This document shows positions 28,332-37,082 of a stretch of 64,000 nt of DNA, piece by piece (position 1 is the stretch's first letter; the number at the start of each line of letters is the position of its first letter). The notes beneath the pieces were generated by a model. The model did no database searches, was not told where the DNA came from, and saw nothing but the letters and a program-made list of their open reading frames with translations. Position numbers and translations under genes: made by a program. The stretch is from Hyphomicrobiales bacterium. GTDB lineage: Bacteria; Pseudomonadota; Alphaproteobacteria; Rhizobiales; Rhizobiaceae. The stretch is taken from the NCBI GenBank assembly GCA_900472395.1, contig UCHV01000014.1, forward strand, positions 248,001 to 312,000, in the 5' to 3' direction.

Positions 28332-29606
28332 ATGTCCATAGCCGATAATCGCGTTTCGACCACTCGTGGCCGTGGCATCCACCTTCTATCCTGCACGGCG
28401 CTCGTTGCCGCAACGCTGCTGACGGCATCCGCTCAAGCTCAGACGCCGCCGACGGAAACACCCGCTGCGACAACGACGCAGGAAAGTGCACCCGCGACAC
28501 CAAGCCAACCTGCAACACCGGCACAGCCTGCGGCATCGGCACAGCCTTCCGCAACAGCACCTGCTGCCCAGCCCCAGAATGCTGCACCGGCAGGTTCTCC
28601 GGCTGCTCAGCCCACAACGCCTGCGCAGGGCGGATCAAGCGCGCCGACCGGTCGCTTGCCGCAGGCGGCCAGCCCGGCACCGGCGACTGCTCCGGCCAGC
28701 CAGCCGGCACCCGCAGACGTCAACGCTACTCCCGCAACGGCACCGACCGCTTCCGAACAATCCGCTCAGACACCTGCCACCGAACCGTCGAGCACAGTCG
28801 CTCCGGCTCAACCGGGCACAGCACCAGCCCCGCAGGCCACCGATATTACACCGGCCACCGGCGAAGAGGCACCGCGTGCAGATCTGCCGCATGACCTTTC
28901 GCCCTGGGGCATGTTCATGCAGGCCGACTGGGTCGTCAAAACCGTCATGATCGGCCTTGCCATCGCTTCGCTTCTGACCTGGACCGTATGGCTGGCCAAG
29001 ACATTTGAACTGGCCGGCGCCCGTGCCCGCGCCAACAGGACCATCAAGGCCATTCGCAAGGCGCGCACGCTCGGTGAGGCCGTCAAGGCGACGGAAGGCC
29101 GCGGCGGTCCTGCCGCCGCCATGCTGCGCGCCGCCGCCGAGGAAATGGATATTTCCGAAGCAGCGATCGAGCATGCGGAAGGTGACGGCGTGAAGGAACG
29201 CGTATCGTCCGTTCTGTCGCGTATCGAAGCCTCTGCCGGACGCCGCATGGCACGGGGTACCGGCATTCTGGCGACCATCGGCTCCGTTGGCCCGTTCGTC
29301 GGCCTGTTCGGCACCGTCTGGGGTATCATGAACTCGTTCATCGGCATTTCGGAATCGAACACGACCAACCTTGCGGTCGTGGCACCCGGTATCGCGGAAG
29401 CACTTCTGGCCACCGCGATCGGCCTTGTTGCCGCGATCCCCGCCGTTGTCATCTACAACCTGTTCGCCCGTTCGGTGACCGGTTATCGCCAGCTTCTGGC
29501 CGATGCCGCCGCCGGCGTCGAGCGTCTGGTCAGCCGTGACCTTGACTTCCGCAAAATTCCGCCGGGCGGCCGCGTCAAGCCGGTTTCGCTCGTCGCCGGG
29601 GAGTAA
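28332..29606 (+). CDS. exbB: TonB-system biopolymer transporter ExbB
   Basis: A 424-residue MotA/TolQ/ExbB proton-channel protein that energises TonB. It starts with a signal-like hydrophobic segment ([20 protein letters not shown]), followed by an unusually long Ala/Pro/Thr/Gln-rich periplasmic region of about 160 residues. The ExbB core then has three helices, including [20 protein letters not shown] and [20 protein letters not shown]. Rhizobial ExbB proteins often have such an extension. CGGAGAA precedes ATG 28332; 32 upstream codons in frame lack features. exbD follows after five bases. Confidence 0.93.
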   Translation: MSIADNRVSTTRGRGIHLLSCTALVAATLLTASAQAQTPPTETPAATTTQESAPATPSQPATPAQPAASAQPSATAPAAQPQNAAPAGSPAAQPTTPAQGGSSAPTGRLPQAASPAPATAPASQPAPADVNATPATAPTASEQSAQTPATEPSSTVAPAQPGTAPAPQATDITPATGEEAPRADLPHDLSPWGMFMQADWVVKTVMIGLAIASLLTWTVWLAKTFELAGARARANRTIKAIRKARTLGEAVKATEGRGGPAAAMLRAAAEEMDISEAAIEHAEGDGVKERVSSVLSRIEASAGRRMARGTGILATIGSVGPFVGLFGTVWGIMNSFIGISESNTTNLAVVAPGIAEALLATAIGLVAAIPAVVIYNLFARSVTGYRQLLADAAAGVERLVSRDLDFRKIPPGGRVKPVSLVAGE

Positions 29607-29611
29607 GCACC

Positions 29612-30130
29612 ATGGCTGGCGGCATTCGCGAACATCACGGCGAGGAAATGGCCGAGAACCACGAGATCAACGTGACGCCGTTTATCGACGTCATGCTGGT
29701 TCTCCTGATCATCTTCATGGTGGCGGCGCCGCTGGCAACCGTCGACGTCAATGTCGATCTGCCTGCTTCCACCGCCAAGCCGGCCGAACGGCCGGATGAA
29801 CCGATGTATCTGACGGTCAAGGAAGACCTCAGCCTCAACCTTGGCAATGATGTCGTTTCCCGCGAGGAACTGGCCAACACGCTTGACCGCCTGACCGGCA
29901 ACAAGCGCGATACCCGTGTCTTCCTTCGCGCCGACAAGATGGTCGATTACGGCCACTTCATGGAAGTGATGAACCTTCTGCGTGACGGCGGTTACCTGAA
30001 AATCGCGCTGGTAGGGCTCGAGAGCCTGCCGGCACCGATGCCTGCCCAGGAGGGAACCGGAGCGGGAACGGCATCGCCAGCCCCCGCCACATCGCCGGCT
30101 CCGGCTGCCGCTGGAGGTGCCAACCCGTGA
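29612..30130 (+). CDS. exbD: TonB-system biopolymer transporter ExbD
   Basis: A 172-residue protein with one N-terminal transmembrane helix carrying the essential aspartate in NVTPFIDVMLVLLIIFMVAA, then a periplasmic domain (YLTVKEDLSLNLGNDVVS to LRDGGYLKIALVGLES). The C-terminus is a short Ala/Pro-rich tail that is not part of the family core. It forms the proton-driven motor with ExbB. Its stop overlaps the GTG start of tonB. Confidence 0.95.
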   Translation: MAGGIREHHGEEMAENHEINVTPFIDVMLVLLIIFMVAAPLATVDVNVDLPASTAKPAERPDEPMYLTVKEDLSLNLGNDVVSREELANTLDRLTGNKRDTRVFLRADKMVDYGHFMEVMNLLRDGGYLKIALVGLESLPAPMPAQEGTGAGTASPAPATSPAPAAAGGANP

Positions 30131-31074
30131 GCACCGTGACCTATGATCCAACGCCGGCCGGGCGTATTGGAGAGGCTGCGCTCTGGTGCTCGGTGGGTCT
30201 GGTCGTGCTTGCCTTGCATGTGGGCGCCGGCTTCTACCTGATGCAGCAGACCGAAGTGGCGGCTGGCGACAATACGCCGCCGCCCGCCATCATGATCGAG
30301 CTTGCGCCGGAGCCGGAAGCGGCCATGCCGGAAGAAACGCAGATTGCCGAACAGACGGAAGATTCCGAAGAAATCAAGAGCGACACGCCCGAACCCGTGG
30401 AGCAGCAGCCGGAAACCCCGCCGGAAGAGGTGACACCGCCTGAACCACCGCCACCGGAACCGGTCGTGGAAGAACCGCCGCCGGAGCCGGAACCCGTTCA
30501 GGAAGTAACGGAAACCGTGCCAGAGGAACCACCGGAGCCGCAGGTCGATCCGATCGTGGAAGAGCAGATGGCAGCGCTCGACAATGTCGAAGTGCCTTTG
30601 CCGACGATCCGTCCGCCGGAACCTGTTGAAAAGAAGCCGGAAGAACCGGTCAAGAAGAAGGTGGCTGAAAAGCCGCGGCCGAAAAAGCAGGTTCAGGCCT
30701 CCAAGGCGAGCCAGGAAGCCAAGGTAGACGCCAACCAGTCCAACCGTACGGCAGCGCAGCAGACCTCCACCAACGCGTCGAGCGCGCCTTCTATTTCGCC
30801 GCAGCGATGGCAGGGCCGACTGGCCGCGCATCTGGAGCGCCGGAAGAAATATCCTGCAGCCGCACGCTCGCGGCGTGAGGAAGGGACCGCATCCGTGCGC
30901 TTCCAGATCGACAGCAGCGGCAATGTTCTGTCGGTATCGCTGTCGCGTTCTTCCGGTTCGGATGCACTCGATCAGGAAGTTCTGGCACTTCTGAAGCGGG
31001 CATCGCCTGTCCCCGCGCCGCCAGCCGGGGTCAACAAGACGATCACGGTGCCGATCCGCTTCAGCATCCGCTAA
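30127..31074 (+). CDS. tonB: Energy transducer TonB
   Basis: A 315-residue protein. A single N-terminal helix (WCSVGLVVLALHVGAGFYLM) with the ExbB/D-contacting His is followed by a long Pro/Glu then Lys-rich periplasmic spacer, PEPxP type, over about residues 55-210. The C-terminal TonB box-binding domain includes RRKKYPAAARSRREEGTASV and the terminal VPIRFSIR. It transmits energy to outer-membrane siderophore or haem receptors. The start is GTG at 30127, overlapping the exbD stop as GTGA. A GC hairpin without T run follows at 31085-31113. Confidence 0.93.
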   Translation: MSTVTYDPTPAGRIGEAALWCSVGLVVLALHVGAGFYLMQQTEVAAGDNTPPPAIMIELAPEPEAAMPEETQIAEQTEDSEEIKSDTPEPVEQQPETPPEEVTPPEPPPPEPVVEEPPPEPEPVQEVTETVPEEPPEPQVDPIVEEQMAALDNVEVPLPTIRPPEPVEKKPEEPVKKKVAEKPRPKKQVQASKASQEAKVDANQSNRTAAQQTSTNASSAPSISPQRWQGRLAAHLERRKKYPAAARSRREEGTASVRFQIDSSGNVLSVSLSRSSGSDALDQEVLALLKRASPVPAPPAGVNKTITVPIRFSIR

Positions 31075-31169
31075 AAAATTGCAGCCGCCGCGTTTGAGAA
31101 ATCAGCGCGGCGGTGGCGCTTTGAACGGGCTCTTGCTAACTCTTGCGACATCGCAAAAGGTGCAGACCC

Positions 31170-32159
31170 ATGCAAATCTCGATCACAGACGCCGAACTTT
31201 TCCTTTCCTCCATTTTTCAAGAAAACGGCGTCGATACCGCGGCATCGCTTTCGGTTGCACATGCCCTCGTACAGGCAGAGGCAGCCGGGCAAGCCGGTCA
31301 CGGTCTGCGGCGCGTGCCGGCCTATGTGAAACAGGTGCGCAGCGGAAAGGTGGATGGGCGGGCCATTCCCTGCCCCTCCCGGCCGAAACCCGGCATCCTC
31401 GCAATCGACGCGGCCTGTGGTTTTGCCTATCCCGCCCTCGATCTTGCAATCACCAAGCTCCCCCAGATGGTACGTGAACAGGGAATTGCGCTGGCCGCCA
31501 TCAACCGTTCGCATCATGCCGGCGTGATGGCATTGACGGTGGAGCGATTTGCCGAGCAAGGGCTGGTGGCGATGATGTTTGCCAATGCGCCCGCGGCGAT
31601 CGCTCCCTGGGGCGGCAAGACACCGCTTTACGGCACCAATCCGATTGCCTTTGCCGTGCCTGTGGCGGATGCCGATCCTGTCGTCATCGATCTGGCGCTT
31701 TCGAAAGTGGCGCGCGGCAAGGTGATGGCCGCCAACCAGAAGGGGATCAGCATTCCCGAAGACTGGGCTTTTGACGGCGATGGCAATCCGACCACGAACG
31801 CCGCCGAGGCGCTGAAAGGCACGATGGCGCCAGCCGGCGGCCCCAAGGGCGCGGCACTGGCGCTGATGGTTGAAGTGCTGGCCGCCGGGCTGACAGGCGC
31901 CAACTTTTCCTATCAGGCAAGTTCGCTTTTCGATGAGCATGGCCCTGCGCCCGGCCTCGGCCAGATGATCATTGCCATCGATCCCGACGTTGCTTGCGGC
32001 GGCAGCGCTGAGCGCATGGCTGCGCTGGCCACGGAGATAGCCCGCGAAGAGGGCGTGCGGCTTCCAGGGCGCCGCGGCCGCGGATTGCGGCAGGAAGCGC
32101 TGCAGCACGGCCTCACGATCGAAGACGAGGTCATCCAGGCAATCGATGCGCTGCGCTGA
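31170..32159 (+). CDS. Ldh family (malate/L-lactate dehydrogenase-like) oxidoreductase
   Basis: A 329-residue NAD(P)H-dependent oxidoreductase of the non-Rossmann Ldh_2 family, whose members reduce 2-oxo acids, sulfopyruvate or cyclic imino acids. The catalytic His is in INRSHHAGVMALTVERFA, and the nucleotide site includes GTNPIAFAVP and GGPKGAALALMVEVLA. Substrate cannot be told from sequence. AAAAGG is about ten bases before ATG 31170. It is convergent with the ABC permease gene and has no obvious functional tie to its neighbours. Confidence 0.85.
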   Translation: MQISITDAELFLSSIFQENGVDTAASLSVAHALVQAEAAGQAGHGLRRVPAYVKQVRSGKVDGRAIPCPSRPKPGILAIDAACGFAYPALDLAITKLPQMVREQGIALAAINRSHHAGVMALTVERFAEQGLVAMMFANAPAAIAPWGGKTPLYGTNPIAFAVPVADADPVVIDLALSKVARGKVMAANQKGISIPEDWAFDGDGNPTTNAAEALKGTMAPAGGPKGAALALMVEVLAAGLTGANFSYQASSLFDEHGPAPGLGQMIIAIDPDVACGGSAERMAALATEIAREEGVRLPGRRGRGLRQEALQHGLTIEDEVIQAIDALR

Positions 32160-32172
32160 ACGCTCCCGCTGC

Positions 32173-33600
32173 TCAGGCCCGCAGGGCCTGAGCCGGTGAC
32201 TGGCGGTAAGCGAGCAGCGCCGGTACCGCAGCAAGACCGCCGGCAAAGCCGAGCAGTATCAGGGCAAGCCGCAAGTCCTCACGTGTAAAGCCGACCGGCA
32301 GGATGACACCGCTTTTGGCGGTAAACATCTGCGAGCCGACATGAGCCGCAGCGAAGCCAAGCAGAAAACCGATGCCGACGCCCAGCGCCACGAGCAAAAA
32401 CAGCTCCAGCCAGACGATCAGGAAAACCGAGGTTCGCGGAGCGCCAAACGCACGCAGGGCACCGATCTGGCGGCGACGTTGACCCACGTGAATCACTGTC
32501 ACCAGCACGAGTGCTGCGGCCACCAGACCTTGGGAGCCCGCAGCAACGGCGCTCAATACCATCTTGGCATCGCCGAGCGCGGCATAAAGGCTGGTGAGGA
32601 CTTCTCCTGGAAACACACCGAGCGTGGATCCGGATCGATATTCCTGACGCAGGCGATAGGCATCGGCGATGGTTTTGGGTTTCACAAGAATGGCCGGCAG
32701 GCCGGGGGTGGATGAACCGAAGGTTTCTATGATTGGCGCGTCGGGATCGATGCTGCCGTGGTGCTCTTCCTCGACATGTTTCGAGGAAGCGGCGCCCAGC
32801 GCGAAAGGGTATTTGGGGGCATGCTGCTCGGGAGCCGCATGAGAGGCAGACTGGGCTGCCGGCTCCTGATGATTGGCTTCGCCTTCGGCATGGGCATCAC
32901 CCTCATGCCCTTCCTCATTTTCGTGGTCATGAGAGTGGCCGTCACCATCGTGGTGCTCGCCCGCTTCATGGCCGTGCTCATCCTGCCCGTGCTCATGGCC
33001 GAGATTGTGGACGTGCCAGACGGCCTGGATAGGCACCAGAATGGCGCGGTCCCAAGGCGTGCCGGTGGGCTGCAGCTTGCCGACCACCTTGTATGCGGCA
33101 CCCGCATGGGTGTGGCCACCGGTTTCGGCTGTACCGTGCATGGGTTTGATCTCGGCACCAACAGACAGGTCGACCGCAGCGCCGAGCACGGCCTCGCCTT
33201 CGAGCGCAAACATTTTGCCTTCCGAAAAGCCGGTCGTCGTTCCCTTGATCAGGCTGGTCGTCGTGCCGATGATCGGATAGCCGGAAAAAGAATCGCCGAA
33301 ACCGACAGGAGCCGCCCATGAGACGCGCGGATCGGCAGCCAGTTTCGTCAGCACCGATCCATCGACCAGCGGCAGGGGGGCGGGCTGAAGAAAGATCGAG
33401 GACAGGATCAACTGGGTTTCGCTGCCGGCGGCCCCGACAACCAGATCAAACTTGTCGGCCGCGCGGGCACTGCCGAGACGTAGGGATCGCTCCTGCAGTG
33501 TTACGGCGACACCGAGCGCTGTTGCCAGCGCCACCAGAAGAATGACCACAGCGCCACCCAGCCAGAGGCGGCGCAGATCGGCAAGAATGAACCTGATCAT
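32173..33600 (-). CDS. FtsX-type ABC permease with histidine-rich extracytoplasmic insert
   Basis: A 475-residue MacB/FtsX-family permease with four helices: one near the N-terminus (LWLGGAVVILLVALATALGV) and three in the C-terminal FtsX domain. The large extracytoplasmic part carries a His/Asp/Glu-rich stretch at residues 196-281 with 19 histidines (for example HEHGQDEHGHEAGEHHDGD), which should bind zinc or another transition metal. The ATPase gene overlaps its start as ATGA, and a DUF3299-like secreted protein is third. A similar gene set in Pseudomonas (PA4063-PA4066) is, as I recall, zinc-responsive. Transport direction is unknown. Confidence 0.87.
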   Translation of the reverse strand: MIRFILADLRRLWLGGAVVILLVALATALGVAVTLQERSLRLGSARAADKFDLVVGAAGSETQLILSSIFLQPAPLPLVDGSVLTKLAADPRVSWAAPVGFGDSFSGYPIIGTTTSLIKGTTTGFSEGKMFALEGEAVLGAAVDLSVGAEIKPMHGTAETGGHTHAGAAYKVVGKLQPTGTPWDRAILVPIQAVWHVHNLGHEHGQDEHGHEAGEHHDGDGHSHDHENEEGHEGDAHAEGEANHQEPAAQSASHAAPEQHAPKYPFALGAASSKHVEEEHHGSIDPDAPIIETFGSSTPGLPAILVKPKTIADAYRLRQEYRSGSTLGVFPGEVLTSLYAALGDAKMVLSAVAAGSQGLVAAALVLVTVIHVGQRRRQIGALRAFGAPRTSVFLIVWLELFLLVALGVGIGFLLGFAAAHVGSQMFTAKSGVILPVGFTREDLRLALILLGFAGGLAAVPALLAYRQSPAQALRA

Positions 33601-34286
33601 GCCGCGATCTCCCCGGCCGGCACGTCGCCGATGATACGTCCACTTTTCAGCAACAGGCGGCGCTCGAGCCGTTCGACAAGACGAAGGTCATGGCTGGCGA
33701 CGATCAGCGTGGAGCCGGAATCTGCAGCAATGGCGAGCAGCAGGTCGCCGACCGCATCTCCGCTTTCCAGATCGAGGCTGGCAGTCGGTTCGTCGGCGAT
33801 GATGACGCCCGGCTTTCTCAAGAGTGCGCGCGCGATCGCCACACGCTGCATTTCACCGCGCGACATGGTTTCGACATTCTGCTCGGGGCGCTTGAGACCG
33901 ACCGTTTCGAACAGCATATGGGCCCGTTTCACGAGATCATTGTTTGCCACGCGCGACAGACGTGCCGGCAAGAGAATGTTGTCTAGAGCCGAGAGGCCGG
34001 GAAACAGATGAAAATCCTGCATGACGAGACCGACATTGGCAGCGCGCCACTGATCACGTCTGCCTTCCGAAAGCTCGGCAAGGTTCTGCTCACCCCAGAA
34101 CACATTGCCCGTGCGGATGCGCTCAAGCCCGGCTATGATGTTGATGAGCGTGCTTTTGCCCGAGCCGGAACCGCCCGTCAGCGCCACATGGCTGCCGGCG
34201 GCGATTTCGAGGTGATCGATGGCAAGCACCGGTGCCGCCAGACCTGGAAAGGTGACGGCGAGATTTTCGATTTTCAGCGGCAGCAT
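33597..34286 (-). CDS. ABC transporter ATP-binding protein (MacB/LolD type)
   Basis: A 229-residue ATPase. Walker A is GGSGSGKSTLIN, the Q-loop VMQDFHLFP, the signature MSRGEMQRVAIARAL (a variant of LSGGQ) and Walker B VIIADEPTASLD, with switch His in VASHDLRL. It belongs to the LolD/MacB group that pairs with FtsX-type permeases, here the histidine-rich one it overlaps. ATG 34286 is five bases after the upstream gene's stop; a longer frame upstream overlaps that gene and is not real. Confidence 0.9.
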   Translation of the reverse strand: MLPLKIENLAVTFPGLAAPVLAIDHLEIAAGSHVALTGGSGSGKSTLINIIAGLERIRTGNVFWGEQNLAELSEGRRDQWRAANVGLVMQDFHLFPGLSALDNILLPARLSRVANNDLVKRAHMLFETVGLKRPEQNVETMSRGEMQRVAIARALLRKPGVIIADEPTASLDLESGDAVGDLLLAIAADSGSTLIVASHDLRLVERLERRLLLKSGRIIGDVPAGEIAA

Positions 34287-34290
34287 GTCT

Positions 34291-34770
34291 TCAAACCGTG
34301 GCGTATTCGGCCTGGCGGATGCGCAGGAGGCTGACGAAACCCGTCTCCGGATCCGTCCAGGAGCCCATTTCCAGCTTGCCACGGACTTCGATTGTCTGGC
34401 TGGGCTGGGTGAAGGTCTGTTTCTCGCCGAGATAAACGACGACGATATTGTCCGGCCAGTCGCTGTCGGTGGAGCAGAAAGGGCAGATGGACATCGGGAT
34501 TTCGGTCAGCACGAAAAACTGTGCTTCGGCCTTCAGCGGCGGCGCCATGAAACCGCGCATGGCAATTTCCTTGCCCTGCAGCTGCTTGACCTTCTCTGAA
34601 AATTCGAGACCGAGTACGCTGACCTTGCCATAAAGTTCGTCGAACGAAATGGGACTTTCGGCATGGGCGCGGCTACCGGCAGCGAACAGCGGCAGGCCTG
34701 CGATGAGACCCAGCGACATGGTCTGCAGCGTCTGGCGGCGATTGAAACGCGCCTCGACAAGCTTGCTCAT
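34291..34770 (-). CDS. DUF3299-like exported protein, probable Tat substrate
   Basis: A 159-residue protein. The N-terminus FNRRQTLQTMSLGLIAGLPL has a twin-arginine pair before a hydrophobic stretch and AxA-type end (SRAHA), so Tat export is likely. The mature part contains CPFCSTDSDWPDNIVVVYLG, a CxxC that could bind metal or form a disulfide. I associate this with DUF3299, proteins found beside MacB-like transporters in zinc-related loci. AAGGAGAA precedes ATG 34770 at seven bases. It is first gene of the three-gene operon. A short palindrome, ATCCT-GAC-AGGAT, lies upstream at 34807-34819 and does not look like a Zur box. Confidence 0.7.
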   Translation of the reverse strand: MSKLVEARFNRRQTLQTMSLGLIAGLPLFAAGSRAHAESPISFDELYGKVSVLGLEFSEKVKQLQGKEIAMRGFMAPPLKAEAQFFVLTEIPMSICPFCSTDSDWPDNIVVVYLGEKQTFTQPSQTIEVRGKLEMGSWTDPETGFVSLLRIRQAEYATV

Positions 34771-34838
34771 GACCATTCTCCTTCCTGGAAACTTTCCCGC
34801 ATCGTGATCCTGACAGGATATCGACGCAAGAGCGGGAA

Positions 34839-34871
34839 CGCGAGGGCACGCCATCATGGCGCGCCCTCGCG
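34839..34871 (-). terminator. Long hairpin between phoA and the ABC cassette
   Basis: CGCGAGGGC and GCCCTCGCG plus inner CGCCAT/ATGGCG pair with a single mismatch. It lies 11 bases after the phoA stop on the minus strand. There is no T run, so it may slow rather than fully end phoA transcription. Confidence 0.6.
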
Positions 34872-34882
34872 CAATTCAGGTC

Positions 34883-36637
34883 TTAGTTGGTCTGCTTTGC
34901 ACCAAGAGCGAAGGCTTCAGCCAGGCCCTTGTAGACGTCGCTCTGTTCCATGTAGCCACGGAAACCATCGGCGCCGGGGCCTTCGGCCTGCAGGACGATA
35001 TCGTCAACGGCGTGGACGCCGCTGTCAGCGCTCTTCGGGATGATGCCCTGTACGAATACGGCGCCGGGAACGTCCTTGTACTGTTCGTTGGCGATGTATT
35101 CCTTCTTTTCGTTCTGGATCGACGGTGCGAACGGACCATCGAGCTTCGGACGGAAGGTTTCGTAATGGTCCGGGCCGTTATTGGCGTTCAGGAACAGGCG
35201 ACGCGAGACGTCAACCTTGTCCGGGTAACCGTCGCCGTCCTTGTCCTCGTAGTTCGGGAAGCCGGCTTCGGCGTAGGTGCCGACCTTTTCGCGCATCTCT
35301 GTGCCCGGCTTTTCGTCATCGACTGTGCCGATGATCGATACGCCGTGGGTGTGGTCGCCGGTGACGACGATCAGCGTATCCGGGTTCTTGGCTGCGAATT
35401 CGCGAGCAACGCCGATGGCCTTGTCGAATTCGATCGTATCGACGACGGCGCGATCCCAATCCAGCGGGTGGGACATCTTGTCGACGTTGGCGGCTTCAAC
35501 CATCAGGAAGAAACCTTCCGGGTTCTTCGACAGCGTATCGATGGCGACCTTGGTCATTTCGACGAGGCCCGGCTGTTCCGGGAACTTGCCGACGGTGCCC
35601 TTCTTGAGGAATTCGCGGTCAAGCGTGGTGTCGAGGTTGCCGGTGTGGAACAGGCCGAGAACCTTGCCGTCATTGGCGCCGGCAACGGTTGCCAGTTCGC
35701 TCTTGCTGGTCGCCAGCTTGTAACCGGCTTCCTTGAACAGCGAGATATAATCCTTGTCGTCCTTGCGCTTCGAACCGGCAGTTGCCTGCGGCAGGAAGTA
35801 GGCGGAACCGCCGCCGAGTACGACTTCCGGCTTCACGTCGAACAGCATGCCGTTGATCTCTGCCTTGTCGCCACGCTTGCGGGTGTGGGCGACGACGGCA
35901 GCGGGAGTGGCATCCTGCAGTTCGGCAGTCGAAACGATGCCGATCGACTTCTTGGTCTGGCGACGCAGGGCTTCAGCGATGTTTTCGACCTTCGGATCGT
36001 CGGTCGAGGAAGGCGTACGGTCGGCGTAGACGCCGATGGCGTTCACAGCGGTCTTGTGGCCGGTCATGTAGGCAGACATGGTGTTGGCCGAATCCGTTGC
36101 AACGGCATCGGTAGCCGAGGTGCCGATGAAGGCGACCGGCGGCACGTCGTCCATGTTGAGGCGGCCATTGGCCTTACCTTCGGTCATGCCCTTGGACATG
36201 ATGCGGGCAGCCGTGCGGTGAGCAACCGAAAGGCCGTCGGCGATCAGGAAGATGACGTTCTTGGCCTTGGCCTGGGAAGGCGTGCCGTAAACGTTCCAGG
36301 TGACGCTCTTGGTTTCCGAACCGGCCGAAACTTCGACCTTGTAGTCACCGGCATTGGCGATGGTGATGTCACGCAGGATCACGGCAGAACCGAGGACCTT
36401 GTCCTTGTTCTTTTCCTCGGCGACGAACTCGACTTCCTTGCCGAGGGCAGCCTTGTAATCCTGACCGTTGACGGTGATCTTGACGTCTTCAGGCTTTACG
36501 ACGGCGTCGAACTCGACTTTGAAATCGAACGGCGAACCCGACAGGATAGTGGCACGATCGAGCGGGAAGACTTCGGCAGCCTGGGCGGCGCCGGCAAGAA
36601 CGGTCGTAGCGACCAGAGCGGCAAGAATTTTGCGCAT
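34883..36637 (-). CDS. phoA: Alkaline phosphatase
   Basis: A 584-residue secreted phosphatase that releases phosphate from phosphomonoesters in the periplasm. A signal peptide (MRKILAALVATTVLAGAAQA) precedes an N-terminal beta-rich domain of about 110 residues not found in the short E. coli enzyme. The catalytic domain has NVIFLIADGLS (metal site), the nucleophile serine in ATDSANTMSAYMTG, and a metal-binding VVTGDHTHGV. A calcium-site-like DKDGDGYPD lies in the C-terminal part. A PHO box upstream at 36697-36714 indicates PhoB control. Confidence 0.92.
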   Translation of the reverse strand: MRKILAALVATTVLAGAAQAAEVFPLDRATILSGSPFDFKVEFDAVVKPEDVKITVNGQDYKAALGKEVEFVAEEKNKDKVLGSAVILRDITIANAGDYKVEVSAGSETKSVTWNVYGTPSQAKAKNVIFLIADGLSVAHRTAARIMSKGMTEGKANGRLNMDDVPPVAFIGTSATDAVATDSANTMSAYMTGHKTAVNAIGVYADRTPSSTDDPKVENIAEALRRQTKKSIGIVSTAELQDATPAAVVAHTRKRGDKAEINGMLFDVKPEVVLGGGSAYFLPQATAGSKRKDDKDYISLFKEAGYKLATSKSELATVAGANDGKVLGLFHTGNLDTTLDREFLKKGTVGKFPEQPGLVEMTKVAIDTLSKNPEGFFLMVEAANVDKMSHPLDWDRAVVDTIEFDKAIGVAREFAAKNPDTLIVVTGDHTHGVSIIGTVDDEKPGTEMREKVGTYAEAGFPNYEDKDGDGYPDKVDVSRRLFLNANNGPDHYETFRPKLDGPFAPSIQNEKKEYIANEQYKDVPGAVFVQGIIPKSADSGVHAVDDIVLQAEGPGADGFRGYMEQSDVYKGLAEAFALGAKQTN

Positions 36638-36696
36638 GGTGGAACCTCGCTGAGGGGTTGAGAAAATGAAGGCGAGGTGCGGTATATCGACGCCTC

Positions 36697-36714
36697 ATGA
36701 CACTTGCGTGACGC
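36697..36714 (-). promoter_or_regulatory. PHO box upstream of phoA
   Basis: On the minus strand GCGTCAC-GCAA-GTGTCAT matches the PhoB site CTGTCAT-N4-CTGTCAT, with six of seven matches in the downstream half and four of seven in the upstream half. It lies 60 bases before the phoA start. Confidence 0.7.
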
Positions 36715-36787
36715 GGAGGGAGCCTTCAAAAACTTGCAACGGAGAGAGGTCTTGCGGATACGGAAGCTATAGGCTCGATCCTGAAAA

Positions 36788-36908
36788 TGAAAAAGCCTGC
36801 CGCGGGAGGAGGTGCGGCAGGCTTTAAACTTGACCGACAACTGGGAGGAGGAGGATGTTGTCGATCCGTATCGGGCGACGCTGGGAGGAGGAGTGCGTCG
36901 CTTCGATG
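36788..36908 (-). ncRNA. Alpha-r14 (NfeR1-like) small RNA with three CCUCCUCCC loops
   Basis: Read on the minus strand, three hairpins follow one another. The first is CGACGC/GCGTCG (36876-36900), the second CGACAAC/GTTGTCG (36835-36863), and the third a terminator, AAAGCCTGCCGC/GCGGCAGGCTTT with five T residues (36790-36825). Each loop carries CCTCCTCCC, complementary to Shine-Dalgarno sequences. This is the hallmark of the rhizobial alpha-r14 family (NfeR1 in Sinorhizobium), and the predicted length of about 121 bases fits. Such RNAs are trans-acting repressors of many mRNAs, often transporters. It is an independent unit upstream of phoA; the 5' end is inferred from the -10 box. Confidence 0.9.
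36790..36825 (-). terminator. Intrinsic terminator of the alpha-r14-like RNA
   Basis: A 12-base-pair GC-rich stem with a CCTCCTCCC-containing loop and five T residues on the minus strand. It doubles as the third functional hairpin of the RNA. Confidence 0.9.
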
Positions 36909-36914
36909 ATTTGC

Positions 36915-36920
36915 TTATAG
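36915..36920 (-). promoter_or_regulatory. -10 box of the alpha-r14-like RNA
   Basis: CTATAA on the minus strand lies about seven bases before the inferred RNA start. At 17 bases upstream the sequence is TTTCCC (36938-36943), a poor -35, so an activator or extended recognition may be involved. The rest of the gap to nrnC (36944-37082) shows nothing else clear. Confidence 0.6.
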
Positions 36921-37082
36921 CCATGCTTTAGTAGAATGGGAAACTAATTTGTTGCAACGCAGCAATGCGTTTTTCGCAACCCTGGCTGATTTCCTGGCTC
37001 CAAACGAGGCAAAACATTTAAAGATAGCGGTGTCGTTCGTGAGTACGGTATAGCGAGGGGAATAGTCGAAAGAGGATGTCCC

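Noticed and set aside
34856..36661. A 601-codon plus-strand frame opposite phoA.
   Set aside because: Shadow of a highly biased gene. PhoA active-site motifs and a signal peptide are on the minus strand, with a PHO box.
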